From CAUSKK01 sp963533935 (GTDB lineage: Bacteria; Pseudomonadota; Gammaproteobacteria; Cardiobacteriales; Cardiobacteriaceae), in the NCBI GenBank assembly GCA_963533935.1, contig CAUSQL010000001.1:31459-95458 (forward strand): a DNA stretch of 64,000 nt. Reading direction: 5' to 3'. The notes below the pieces were generated by a model. The model ran no database searches. It saw only the letters and a list, made by a program, of their open reading frames with translations, and had not been told where the DNA came from. Below, piece after piece: positions 27,173 through 35,306 of the stretch. Within the stretch, counting starts at the first letter, position 1; each line of letters starts with the position of its first letter. Both the position numbers and the translations under genes were made by a program.

Positions 27173-29366
27173 TGGCCAGCCTCAATCTGCCGCCCCTAAT
27201 TTCCACCGCGTTGCCCAGGGCCAGGAATAAATCCTCCACGGAATCAAAGCCGTAGTCGTCGTAGTCGAAGCCGCCGGTGGCCAGATAATTCTCCACCGCA
27301 CTAATGGGAGCGGCGCCGCTGCCGTCGTCCGCCGCCTTTACCGCCTTAGCTACGCAGGCCAGCGCCCTATCCAGGGGAATTAGGCGCATGATGGCTTCGC
27401 CGGACAGCATGGTGTCCCACTGCACCTGGGGGCAGCGGCGCAGCAAATCGCGGACACTGCCTAGGTCGTATTCCTCCAAGGTGAAGCCGGGCTGGCGTTG
27501 GGCCATTTCCTTCAGCAACTCCTGGCTGCTCACCCATTCCAAACTTCGATTCAGGTGGGCGAGAGAATCCAGCGCCAATTGCTGTAGCTCTAACGGTGGG
27601 CTTGGCTGTGGGGCGGGGCGGCGATGGAGGGTCCACACGTCCGGCTCCAACTCCCGCAGGCCGCCGGTGGCGTGCAGCAGGTCGCTGAAGGAGCTGTAGC
27701 CCAAATCTTCCAACTTAAAGAGTGGGTCCAACTGCCGCACCGCATGGAAAATCTCGGCGGCGCTGGCGCTGTCCCGATGTTCCCGCTCTAAAACCTGGGC
27801 CAAACCGCGCTGAATTAAATCCTTCTGTTGGCCCACCACCAGCCGATGGACGCCGGTTTTCAGGGGCCGCGGCCGCAGGCTGTAGGCGCCGCGCTCCACC
27901 TCCCGCAGTTCCGCCGGCGGCAGGTCCAATTTAACGCGAATGCTGTGCTCGTCCAGGGTCAGGCCGGGAATGCTGGCGAGAAAATCCTTCAGGCTGTTGT
28001 GGCAGTGCTGCCGGTAGTCGATGCCCACATTCTTGAGAGCGAAACCCATATTGGAGACAAAGGTGTAGCCGTCCGGGCGGCGGAGGCTGTAAACCAGCTG
28101 TTGCACCTTTTCGTGGAGCTGCCTATCCACCAGGGTTTCCTGGGACAGCGGCACCCGCTTGGCCGGCTCCTTCAACCGGTAGCATTTACGGCTTCTATCG
28201 CCATTGAAATAGAAGGAAATCACGTTGGGGCAGCGCTGGATTAGCGAATCCAGGCGGTCAAAGCCAAAGCTGCGGAAATCCACATTATTGGCGTAGAGCA
28301 GGTCGGCCAGCTGCTTGCCAAAGATGACCTTTTCCGGATTACGTTCCGCCTGTTCATTAATGGCCCTTTCGATGAGGCCGATTAGCTCCACGGTCAGTAT
28401 GCTGGGCTTATAGAGACATTCAAAAATGCCCGTGTGGTGATTCTTGCGAATGGCAATGGCACCGTGCATGGCCTGCAGCAGTCGGTAGAAGCTGTCGAAG
28501 CCGTAATCCTGGTAATTAAAGCCTTCCAGCTCCAGCTGATTCTTCAGCAGGGACTGGGGAAACCAGCCCTTGTTCGCCTTCTGCAGGTATTGGGCCCGGT
28601 CTATGACCAGCTGGCGCGCCGCGCCGTCAAATTCTTTTGTTTCCCGAGCGCCGGGGCGGCTGGCCGGTTCCCGCAGGCGGCAGTGCCAGCGCTGGTCAAT
28701 TTCCCGACATTCAATCTGTTCGTTAAGGGCCCACAGCAGATAGTGGAAGCGCAGAAATCCCAGCCGCTGGTAATCTAGGCCCTGGGCCTCCAGGGCGGCG
28801 CAAAAGCGTTCTTGAGGCACCCAGGGCTGGGCGGCCGTGCTCAGCTCGGCCAGGGTCTGACAGATGAGCTGCACCTGTTCCGAATAAAGTTTGTTCTCGC
28901 GGCGCAGCTCGGTGAGGGGGAAATAGCGGTCATAGGCGCTTTTCACCGCCTCGGGCAAATTATCCCGGCCCAGGCCGATTACCCGCTTACCGCGGCGGCG
29001 CAGCTTCTGGGCCAGAAGGGAAAAATCCGGGCTGGCCACCGCCAGCACGTAGACCGCCAAATCCGGCCGGTCGCCGATGATGTCCAGCATCATGCGAATG
29101 GCCGTGGTGTTTTTCCCAAATTCCGACGAGAAATCCGCCGCCAGCTGGTGCTGGGCCAGCAGCTCCTCACTCCAGCTGGCCAGGGCCGGCGAGTGCTTGC
29201 TTAAATTGCCGTAAACTCGGCCGGTGGCCAGCGGTCCCAGGGGCTGAATGTGGGCGAGAATTTCCGCCAGCTGGCTGCTGGCAATGTGGTCGCCGTCAAT
29301 GAAGAGGCCCACGGGGCCGAGTTGTTCGTCAGTTCCTTTATAGTCAGCTACTTCAGAAACCTGCAT
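27165..29366 (-). CDS. NYN-domain nuclease-like protein with about seven OST-HTH/LOTUS repeats
   Basis: 733 residues from ATG 29366 (GGAGAA 6 nt upstream; a TTG at 29387 is less likely). Residues about 18-150 form a NYN/PIN-like domain: VGLFIDGDH with acidic residues at 24 and 26, TTAIRMMLDII, and ASPDFSLLAQKLRRRGKRVIGLG. It is followed by about seven LOTUS-type repeats recognisable by the pattern (Y/F)-G-(F/Y)-x-S/R-(F/L)-xx-L(L/F), such as YGFDSFYRLLQAM, FGFDRLDSLIQRC, LGYSSFSDLLHAT and YGFDSVEDLFLAL. NYN-LOTUS proteins bind RNA or G-quadruplexes and may cleave RNA. The repeat number is unusually high. It overlaps tyrA by 8 nt. Confidence 0.8.
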   Translation of the reverse strand: MQVSEVADYKGTDEQLGPVGLFIDGDHIASSQLAEILAHIQPLGPLATGRVYGNLSKHSPALASWSEELLAQHQLAADFSSEFGKNTTAIRMMLDIIGDRPDLAVYVLAVASPDFSLLAQKLRRRGKRVIGLGRDNLPEAVKSAYDRYFPLTELRRENKLYSEQVQLICQTLAELSTAAQPWVPQERFCAALEAQGLDYQRLGFLRFHYLLWALNEQIECREIDQRWHCRLREPASRPGARETKEFDGAARQLVIDRAQYLQKANKGWFPQSLLKNQLELEGFNYQDYGFDSFYRLLQAMHGAIAIRKNHHTGIFECLYKPSILTVELIGLIERAINEQAERNPEKVIFGKQLADLLYANNVDFRSFGFDRLDSLIQRCPNVISFYFNGDRSRKCYRLKEPAKRVPLSQETLVDRQLHEKVQQLVYSLRRPDGYTFVSNMGFALKNVGIDYRQHCHNSLKDFLASIPGLTLDEHSIRVKLDLPPAELREVERGAYSLRPRPLKTGVHRLVVGQQKDLIQRGLAQVLEREHRDSASAAEIFHAVRQLDPLFKLEDLGYSSFSDLLHATGGLRELEPDVWTLHRRPAPQPSPPLELQQLALDSLAHLNRSLEWVSSQELLKEMAQRQPGFTLEEYDLGSVRDLLRRCPQVQWDTMLSGEAIMRLIPLDRALACVAKAVKAADDGSGAAPISAVENYLATGGFDYDDYGFDSVEDLFLALGNAVEIRGGRLRLANG

Positions 29367-29424
29367 TAATGGTTCTCCAAATAACAAATGGGCTAATAAA
29401 ACATTAGCAACGCCGAGGCCGTGC

Positions 29425-30123
29425 CTAAATTAGCCAGTGATTAAAGAGGAAATTTTCCAGCCAGCCGCGAATGGCCGGGGTTAATCGGTCGCGGTAGTGC
29501 AGCTGCACGCTGCGGCTCTGGGCGCCGGCCCGCTCCAACTCGCTGGGGTTATTGCTGTGCCACTGGTCAATCTGCGCCGGCGTGGCCTCCGGGTGAAATT
29601 GAAAGCCGTAGGCGCTGGCCAGCCGGAAGGCCTGGTTCGGATACAGGTCGCTGGCGGCCAGCTTTACTGCCCCCTCCGGCAGGGTAAAACCCTCGTTGTG
29701 CCACTGGAAGAAGCGTTCGGGCATGTCGGCGAAGATGCCGTTAAAGCCCTCCAGGGTTGGATACAGCGGGTAATAGCCGATTTCCACGAAGTAATCCGGG
29801 TGGCTGGTAACCTGGCCGCCAAAGGCCTTGGCCAGCAGCTGGGCGCCGAGGCAGATGCCCAGGTAGGGTTTGCCGGCGGCGACGGTGGCGCGGATTAGCT
29901 GGCTTTCCGCCCGCAGCGGCGCCAATTCATCATTAACGCTCATATTGCCACCAAAGATAACCAAACCGTCGAAATCCGTCGGTTTATGCACCGGGTCGCC
30001 GTTGAGCGGGCAGCGAATGTCCAGTTTATAGCCGCGGTCGCGCAGAAATTCGCCAATGAGCCCGGTATGGCCACGGGGATTGTGCAGCACAATGGCGATT
30101 GTAGTTCCTACCACTTTATTCAT
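29425..30123 (-). CDS. Class I glutamine amidotransferase-like protein
   Basis: 232 residues, a stand-alone class I glutaminase domain of the GuaA/GATase1 type. The nucleophile lies in YLGICLGAQLLAKAFGG, and the second part of the triad is in GFQFHPEATPAQIDQW. FGGNMSVNDE near residue 60 resembles GMP-synthase-like proteins that may act on small thiols or peptides. No synthetase partner is adjacent; substrate unknown. It lies 58 nt upstream of the NYN-LOTUS gene in the same direction. Confidence 0.85.
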   Translation of the reverse strand: MNKVVGTTIAIVLHNPRGHTGLIGEFLRDRGYKLDIRCPLNGDPVHKPTDFDGLVIFGGNMSVNDELAPLRAESQLIRATVAAGKPYLGICLGAQLLAKAFGGQVTSHPDYFVEIGYYPLYPTLEGFNGIFADMPERFFQWHNEGFTLPEGAVKLAASDLYPNQAFRLASAYGFQFHPEATPAQIDQWHSNNPSELERAGAQSRSVQLHYRDRLTPAIRGWLENFLFNHWLI

Positions 30124-30183
30124 TGCGCCATTATGGCGGCAGCAGCGTCCGTCTGCTTAATTTTCCTTCTGCATATTTTGCTG

Positions 30184-30308
30184 ATTTACAGACAGCGGGG
30201 CGCTTTCTATGTATGTATTTAGAGCGCGAATTACATACAGTGGAAGCGCCCGTCTGTCTGTAAATTGATGGTTTACAAACGGACGGGCGCTTTCCCTGTA
30301 TGTAATTA
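30184..30308. repeat. Intergenic palindromic repeat cluster (3 units), beside the GATase gene
   Basis: Three alternating units between the GATase start and the small-RNA terminators. The second and third face each other through GTCTGTCTGTAAAT / TTTACAAACGGAC ends; the first and second face through ATGTATGTAT ends but their inner bases no longer match (CTATG against CAGTGG), so this hairpin is imperfect. Confidence 0.85.
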
Positions 30309-30366
30309 AGATTATTTGCGTCCTAAGGGTAGAAAATTGGAACGGCGGCAATGGGGACATTTTTTG

Positions 30367-30397
30367 AAAAAAAAACCTGCCGCACAAGTGCGACAGG
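30367..30397 (-). terminator. Intrinsic terminator (distal of two)
   Basis: On the minus strand, stem CCTGTCGCAC / GTGCGGCAGG around a short TT loop (one mismatch), followed by nine T residues. It lies about 20 nt beyond the small-RNA terminator and acts as a back-up. Confidence 0.85.
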
Positions 30398-30415
30398 GGA
30401 TACTTTTTCGGAACG

Positions 30416-30490
30416 AAAAAAAACCTGCTGCGAATGCAGCAGGGTAATCATCATGAGGCAATGTGACAGATAGCGTTAGCCTTTCCATCG
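30416..30490 (-). ncRNA. Candidate small RNA, RyhB-like, about 75 nt
   Basis: A free-standing transcription unit on the minus strand: a promoter with TTGTTT (30525-30520), 17 nt, TATCAT (30502-30497), predicted start near 30490, and a strong intrinsic terminator with stem CCTGCTGC / GCAGCAGG and eight T residues (30443-30416). The middle contains UCACAUUGC then UC and further on AUUAC, as in the seed region of enterobacterial RyhB, recalled from memory. An AATGATAAT Fur-box-like element overlaps the -10. No ORF with a ribosome binding site is visible. The RNA itself is well supported; the RyhB link is inference. Confidence 0.65.
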
Positions 30491-30492
30491 GG

Positions 30493-30525
30493 CTTAATGA
30501 TAATATTTCTTAACCGCACAAACAA
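30493..30525 (-). promoter_or_regulatory. Small-RNA promoter with Fur-box-like element
   Basis: The -35 is TTGTTT and the -10 TATCAT with a 17-nt spacer. On the plus strand 30493-30511 matches the 19-bp Fur consensus at about 13 positions, including the exact 9-bp core AATGATAAT, and covers the -10. This predicts repression under iron sufficiency. Confidence 0.55.
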
Positions 30526-30591
30526 GACTTCTTTAGTCCAAATTATTAGCAAGTGTTAATTTGGCCCCAAAGGCGACCGGGCCGCCGGTGC

Positions 30592-30616
30592 TAAAATCAG
30601 CGCTTTTCACTTAAGG
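30592..30616 (+). promoter_or_regulatory. purF: Possible purF extended -10 and ribosome binding site
   Basis: An extended -10-like TGCTAAAAT ends at 30597 without a good -35 at the right distance. AAGGA at 30612-30616 is a clear ribosome binding site 7 nt before the purF ATG. I do not see a convincing PurR operator. Confidence 0.4.
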
Positions 30617-30623
30617 ATTAAAT

Positions 30624-32126
30624 ATGTGTGGAATCGTGGCCATAGTCGGCAAAAGCGCCGTTAATCAAAGCATCTATGACGCCCTTACGGTGCTACAGCA
30701 TCGCGGCCAGGACGCCGCCGGCATCGCCACCTGCCATCAGGGCCGGTTTTTTATGCACAAGGACAACGGCCTGGTGCGCGACGTGTTCCGCCAGAGCGAC
30801 ATGGAGGCGCTGCGTGGCAATATGGGCATCGGCCACGTGCGCTATCCCACCGCTGGCACCACCAGTTCCGCCGAGGCGCAGCCGCTCTACGTTAATTCCC
30901 CCTACGGCATCGCCCTCGGCCATAACGGCAACCTGACCAACTCCGACGAACTCATTAAACAACTCTATTCTTCCAATCTCCGCCACATCAACACCCAATC
31001 CGATTCCGAAGCCCTGCTAAACGTTTTCGCCTACGAACTGCAAATTCAGCAGCAAATTTCCCCCACGCCGGACACCATCTTTCAGGCGGTGCGCCAGACC
31101 CATCGCCGCGTGCGCGGCGCCTATGCGGTGGTGGTGATGATTAGCGGCGTGGGCATTGTGGCCTTCCGCGACCCCCACGGCATTCGCCCGCTGATTTACG
31201 GCGTGCGCCTGGGCGAGGACGGGCCGGAATACATGATTGCCAGCGAGTCCGTGGCCCTGGCCGCCCAGGGCTTTGAGGTAATCCGCGACATCGACGCCGG
31301 CGAGGCCCTGCTGATTACCGAGAACGGCCAAGTGTTCGAGCAGCAGTGTGCGGACAATCCGCAGCGGCGGCCCTGCATCTTTGAGTACGTGTACTTTGCC
31401 CGGCCCGATTCCACCATCGACGGCATTAACGTGTATAAGGCGCGGCTGCGCATGGGCGAGAAGCTGGCCGAGCAGATTCTGCACGAGTGGCCCGACCACG
31501 ACATCGACGTGGTCATACCCATACCGGACACCAGCCGCAACTCGGCCATTGAGCTGGCCAACCGGCTGGGCATTAAGTTCCGCGAGGGCTTTATGAAGAA
31601 TCGCTACATCGGCCGCACCTTCATCATGCCGGGGCAGAAGCTGCGGGCTAAGTCCGTGCGCCAGAAGCTGAATGCCCTGGATTTGGAATTTCGCAATAAG
31701 AACGTGCTGCTGGTGGACGATTCCATCGTGCGCGGCACCACCAGCCAGCAGATTATTCAAATGGCGCGGGAGGCGGGCGCCAATAAGGTGTACCTGGCCA
31801 GCGCCGCGCCGCCGGTGCGCTATCCCAACGTTTACGGCATCGACATGCCCACCCACGAGGAGTTGATTGCCTACCACCGGGACAGCGAGGAGGTGGCGCG
31901 GCTCATCGGCGCCGACCGCATCATTTACCAGCGGCTGGAGGATTTAATCGCCGCCTGCACCCAGTCCAAGCACCGGCTGGCCGACGAGTTTGATTGTTCC
32001 GTCTTTGACGGCTGCTACGTTACCGGCGACGTGGACGAGGCCTATTTGGCGGAATTAGTGAATCGGCGGCGGGCCAGCGATGCGTCGCGCAAGACGCCCA
32101 TCGGCGAGGACATTCAGAAGCCCTAA
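30624..32126 (+). CDS. purF: Amidophosphoribosyltransferase
   Basis: 500 residues. It begins MCGIVAIVG, so Cys2 becomes the N-terminal nucleophile of the glutaminase domain after Met removal, without a propeptide. The phosphoribosyltransferase domain has the PRPP motif VLLVDDSIVRGTTS at about residues 363-376, and FMKNRYIGRTFIMPGQ precedes it. It catalyses the first committed step of purine synthesis. cvpA, often upstream, is missing here; the gene is preceded by the divergent small RNA. Confidence 0.97.
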   Translation: MCGIVAIVGKSAVNQSIYDALTVLQHRGQDAAGIATCHQGRFFMHKDNGLVRDVFRQSDMEALRGNMGIGHVRYPTAGTTSSAEAQPLYVNSPYGIALGHNGNLTNSDELIKQLYSSNLRHINTQSDSEALLNVFAYELQIQQQISPTPDTIFQAVRQTHRRVRGAYAVVVMISGVGIVAFRDPHGIRPLIYGVRLGEDGPEYMIASESVALAAQGFEVIRDIDAGEALLITENGQVFEQQCADNPQRRPCIFEYVYFARPDSTIDGINVYKARLRMGEKLAEQILHEWPDHDIDVVIPIPDTSRNSAIELANRLGIKFREGFMKNRYIGRTFIMPGQKLRAKSVRQKLNALDLEFRNKNVLLVDDSIVRGTTSQQIIQMAREAGANKVYLASAAPPVRYPNVYGIDMPTHEELIAYHRDSEEVARLIGADRIIYQRLEDLIAACTQSKHRLADEFDCSVFDGCYVTGDVDEAYLAELVNRRRASDASRKTPIGEDIQKP

Positions 32127-32312
32127 TTACATACAGGTAAAGCGCCCCTATGTTGGTAAATAAGCCCTAAATGTGCTTTTACAAACGGACGGGCGCTTAG
32201 GCTGTATGTATTTAACGCTAATTACGTGCAGCACCTGAGCCGAAGGCGAAGAACCGCCCTGTTGTCTGTAAATCATTGTTTACAAACAACAGGGCGCTTT
32301 TACTGTATGTAA
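32127..32312. repeat. Intergenic palindromic repeat cluster (4 units), purF to STAS-like gene
   Basis: Four alternating units fill the gap between convergent genes. The third is a long form: between its GTGCAG end and its CGCCC core lies an extra CACCTGAGCCGAAGGCGAAGAAC. The third and fourth pair perfectly through the rare variant CCCTGTTGT / ACAACAGGG. The cluster starts right at the purF stop codon and ends at the next gene's stop. Confidence 0.85.
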
Positions 32313-32723
32313 TTAGGGGCTAATTTTGAACTGATTTAGGGCCGCGGCGGCCCGTTCCAACGCCTCATGCTCGCTGGCCACAACGACGTAGGGCAGCTGG
32401 AAACGCGCCGCCAACTTTGCCGACTTCTCACTGATAACGCGAAAAATCTCCGGATCCACCTCAAACAGCAGCATGGCGGCGCAGTATTTACGCAATTCCT
32501 CCTGGTGCTGGAACAGCCAGTCCATGTAGCGGCGCCGGTCCCGCAGCCGCTGCTCCTCCCCCTTGGCCTGGGGCATGGGCGCGCAGACGGTAGCAAAGGG
32601 CCGGCGCTGCGCCAGGAGCTGGGAAAATTCCTCCAGCCATTGGCCGAAGTCCGTCGCCGCGGTCAGCTCGGTGTAATAGATGTTACCGGCGGGCAACTCT
32701 TTGATTTTTCTGAAAAATTTCAT
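32313..32723 (-). CDS. Hypothetical protein, possibly STAS/SpoIIAA-like
   Basis: 136 residues from ATG 32723. No signal peptide or membrane segment. The arrangement ELTAATDFGQWLEEFSQLLAQRRPFATVCAP, then RRRYMDWLFQHQEELRKYCAAMLLF and finally a beta strand plus EHEALERAAAALN, recalls short SpoIIAA/STAS-like proteins of proteobacteria, but the match is by shape only. It follows the CDF exporter gene by 2 nt and is probably co-transcribed with it. Confidence 0.6.
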   Translation of the reverse strand: MKFFRKIKELPAGNIYYTELTAATDFGQWLEEFSQLLAQRRPFATVCAPMPQAKGEEQRLRDRRRYMDWLFQHQEELRKYCAAMLLFEVDPEIFRVISEKSAKLAARFQLPYVVVASEHEALERAAAALNQFKISP

Positions 32724-32725
32724 AA

Positions 32726-33643
32726 TTAACTCTCCGCATTTAATTGACAATGGCAGTCCACCCGGTCGCAGCTCCGTTCCATTTGAATGGTGCAGTGGCT
32801 AATGCCCTGGCGGTGCACCAGCTCCTCCAGCTGCCGCAGCCGCTGCTGGCCTTCCTCCAGGCTCAGCTGCGGTTCCAGCAGCAAATGGCAGGAAAACAGA
32901 TGGTAGTCGCTGGAGAGGGACCAGCAGTGCAGGTGGTGAATGTCGCGAATGCCCGCAATGGTGCGGGCCGCCCGGCGAATCTCCGCCAGGGAGATGTGCG
33001 CCGGCTGGCCCTCCATGAGGATATGCAGGCTGTCGCGGCTCAGCTGCCAGCCGCCCCAAGCCAGCAGTCCAGCCACCAGCAGACTGATGAGCGGGTCGGC
33101 CCAGTAGCAGCCGTAAAACCACATGAGCAGGCCCGCCGCCACCGCGCCCAGGGAACCTAGCAAATCGCCGAGCACGTGCAGCAGGGCGCTGCGCATATTG
33201 AGATTTTCCCGGTCGCCGGCCCACATGAGCCCGGCCACCGCCAGGTTCACCAGCAGGCCAATGGCGGCAATGAGCAGCATGGTCTGGCTCTGCACCACTG
33301 CCGGCTTCAGCAGCCGCCGGAGCCCTTCCACCGCCACCAGTAGGGCGATGGCCAGTAGAGTTAGGCCGTTAAAGGCGGCGGCGAGGATTTCCCCGCGGCC
33401 GTAACCGTAGCTCTTATGGCCGTGGGCGGCGCGGGCGCTCCAGTGGAAGGCCAGCAGCGACAGGCCCAGGGCCAGCAGGTCGGAAAACATGTGGCCAGCG
33501 TCGGACAGCAGCGCCAGGCTGTTGGCCCAGAGGCCACCGATGATTTCCACCAGCATGTAGGTGGCAGTGATTAGCAGGGAATAGGTGAGAATGCGCTGGT
33601 TCTGGCCGTGCCGGTGCCCGTGGTGATGGTGATGACCGCTCAT
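32726..33643 (-). CDS. Cation diffusion facilitator family metal exporter (ZitB/CzcD-like)
   Basis: 305 residues from ATG 33643 (MSGHHHHHGHRHGQ) with GGAG upstream; longer readings lack a ribosome site. His-rich N-terminus, six membrane helices and a cytoplasmic C-terminal domain. Metal-site motifs are SLALLSDAGHMFSDLLAL (HxxxD in helix 2) and HVLGDLLGSLGAV (helix 5), the CzcD/ZitB pattern that favours zinc. It probably exports Zn2+ in exchange for protons. Confidence 0.92.
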   Translation of the reverse strand: MSGHHHHHGHRHGQNQRILTYSLLITATYMLVEIIGGLWANSLALLSDAGHMFSDLLALGLSLLAFHWSARAAHGHKSYGYGRGEILAAAFNGLTLLAIALLVAVEGLRRLLKPAVVQSQTMLLIAAIGLLVNLAVAGLMWAGDRENLNMRSALLHVLGDLLGSLGAVAAGLLMWFYGCYWADPLISLLVAGLLAWGGWQLSRDSLHILMEGQPAHISLAEIRRAARTIAGIRDIHHLHCWSLSSDYHLFSCHLLLEPQLSLEEGQQRLRQLEELVHRQGISHCTIQMERSCDRVDCHCQLNAES

Positions 33644-33697
33644 AGTTTTCTCCAGTAAGAATGTCGCCATTTTGCCGCATTTGGGCGGGCCGGCCAA

Positions 33698-33779
33698 TTA
33701 CAAACAGACGGGCGCTTCTACTGTATGTATTTACGGCTCTAAATACATACAGTAGAAGCGCCCGTCCGTCGGTAAATCA
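33698..33779. repeat. Intergenic palindromic repeat pair, ansA-CDF gap
   Basis: Two inverted units form a nearly perfect approximately 34-bp stem with a loop of about 6 bases (CGGCTC). The inner arms carry CTTCTACTGTATGTA / TACATACAGTAGAAG, a variant seen only here, so each arm matches the other but not the family consensus. It lies 2 bp from the ansA stop codon. Confidence 0.88.
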
Positions 33780-33781
33780 AT

Positions 33782-34843
33782 CTAGGGCTGATGAATTTGC
33801 AGGGTCTCGCCGTAAACGGAGCTTTCCCCGGCCAGCTGGCAGTGCAGCGCCGTGTACAGCCCCTCGTAGGGTAGGTCGGAACTGAGCAGGCCCAGCCGGC
33901 CGCCGCCCACCGCATAGGCCTCCGGCCGGGTTACGCCCCGCTGGCACTGGCTCAGGTTGTAAATCTTCATGCCCCGCGCCTGGGCGTCCAGCAGCGCCTG
34001 GCGCAGCTGCCGGTCCTGGGGCACATTGCCCACGCCGTAGCTCAACAGAATCAGCATCTGCACCTGACTGTCGTAGAGCAGCGGCATATAAGCACTTTCC
34101 GGCAGCGCCGGTGTCAGGTGCAGCAGGCCCACCGCCCCCTCCTGGAAATCCAGGGATTTATGGCGGAGAAAATCGCTCTCCCGCAGCAGGCGCCGCCCGC
34201 GAATGGCCTCGTCGATGACCGCCACATTGGCGCTATTAATGCGCACGTGAATGTCCCCATTGCGATTAAATTGCAGGGCCAGCTTCGCCCAGTGGTCATA
34301 GTTAATGCTGTCGAAGGCCTGGTCGCCGTTGGCGTCCACCTTCTGCACCGTGGCGCCGTTCAGCAGTAGCCGGTCGAAAAAGACGGCGCGAATGTTCAGG
34401 TAGTCGGCGCTGGCGTAGTTCAGGGCGCCGAGAATATTGTTGCGCGCCCCCTTGGAAGGGAAAGGCGATTGGGCGCCGGTGAGAATTACGCTTTTCTTCA
34501 GTCCGGACAGGAGCCAGGTCAGGGCGCTGGCACTGTAGGCCAGGGTGTCCGTGCCGTGGAGAATGACGAAGCCGTCGTAGTCCTCGCGGCGCCGGCGCAC
34601 CTCCTCCGCCAGCCGCAGCCAGGTGTCCGGCCGCGCCGAAGTGCTATCAATGGCCTGGTTCAGCGGAATAATTTCACATTTAACCGTGAAATAGCGATTT
34701 AAAAAATGCTGTTGCTGTTCGCCCGCCAGATATTCTTCCAATCTGGCAGGAAATTCCGGGTCAGGCACCAGCCCGTCCGGACTGGATTTCATGGCAATGG
34801 TACCGCCGCCACAGAGAACCGCAATTTTTCTAGTTCTTTTCAT
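33782..34843 (-). CDS. ansA: L-asparaginase, type I (cytoplasmic)
   Basis: 353 residues with no signal peptide. The first catalytic Thr is in CGGGTIAM (near residue 15), the second in ILHGTDTLAYSASALTWLL, and the Lys lies downstream in GAQSPFPSKGARNN; all are as in AnsA. It hydrolyses asparagine to aspartate and ammonia. It overlaps lspA by 14 nt at its 5' end and is the last gene of the long murU-to-ansA run. Confidence 0.93.
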   Translation of the reverse strand: MKRTRKIAVLCGGGTIAMKSSPDGLVPDPEFPARLEEYLAGEQQQHFLNRYFTVKCEIIPLNQAIDSTSARPDTWLRLAEEVRRRREDYDGFVILHGTDTLAYSASALTWLLSGLKKSVILTGAQSPFPSKGARNNILGALNYASADYLNIRAVFFDRLLLNGATVQKVDANGDQAFDSINYDHWAKLALQFNRNGDIHVRINSANVAVIDEAIRGRRLLRESDFLRHKSLDFQEGAVGLLHLTPALPESAYMPLLYDSQVQMLILLSYGVGNVPQDRQLRQALLDAQARGMKIYNLSQCQRGVTRPEAYAVGGGRLGLLSSDLPYEGLYTALHCQLAGESSVYGETLQIHQP

Positions 34844-35306
34844 GGCCTTTTCTCACCATGGAGCCAATGACCAGCAGGCCAATGGCCGTACAGATGAAAA
34901 TGTCCGCCACATTAAAGGTGGGATAGTGGGCCAGCCCCCAGTGCACATCAATGAAATCGACCACATGGCCGTGGATAACCCGGTCGTAGCCGTTGCCGAG
35001 GGCCCCGCCGATAACCGCCCCGTAGCAGCCGGCATTAAGCCAGTCCAGCTCCTCGCGGAAAATTAAATAGACCAGGTAGAGGCTGATGGCAATGGCAATG
35101 GCCAGAAAGAAATAGCGCTGCCAGCCGCCCATGTCCGCAAGAAAACTAAAGGCCGCTCCCTTGTTGTAGGCCAGCGACCAATTTAGAAAGGAAGTGAGCT
35201 CAATGCTCTGCCCCTGCAGTTCCGCCAGCGCCCAGTTCTTGGTCAGCAAATCCAGGGCAAAGCACAGCACCGCCGTGGCCAGGGCAAAAATTCTTTTAAT
35301 CATCAT
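34830..35306 (-). CDS. lspA: Lipoprotein signal peptidase (signal peptidase II)
   Basis: 158 residues, four membrane helices. Conserved motifs DLLTKNWAL, NWSLAYNKGAAFSFL, GGALGNGYDRV and FNVADIFI are present, with the two catalytic Asp in GNGYDRV and FNVADIF. It cleaves prolipoproteins after diacylglyceryl transfer, which fits the several lipoproteins in this window. The start has two adjacent ATGs (35306 and 35303) and overlaps der by 11 nt. Confidence 0.97.
   Translation of the reverse strand: MMIKRIFALATAVLCFALDLLTKNWALAELQGQSIELTSFLNWSLAYNKGAAFSFLADMGGWQRYFFLAIAIAISLYLVYLIFREELDWLNAGCYGAVIGGALGNGYDRVIHGHVVDFIDVHWGLAHYPTFNVADIFICTAIGLLVIGSMVRKGHEKN

Noticed and set aside
30376..30443. Two terminators as a tandem pair of small RNAs (PrrF-like)
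   Set aside because: Only about 20 nt separate them, with no room for a second promoter and transcript.
30540..30623. PurR operator before purF
   Set aside because: No 16-bp palindrome like ACGCAAACGTTTGCGT was found.
31017..31877. 286-codon open frame opposite purF
   Set aside because: Antisense of purF with His- and Ala-rich nonsense composition.
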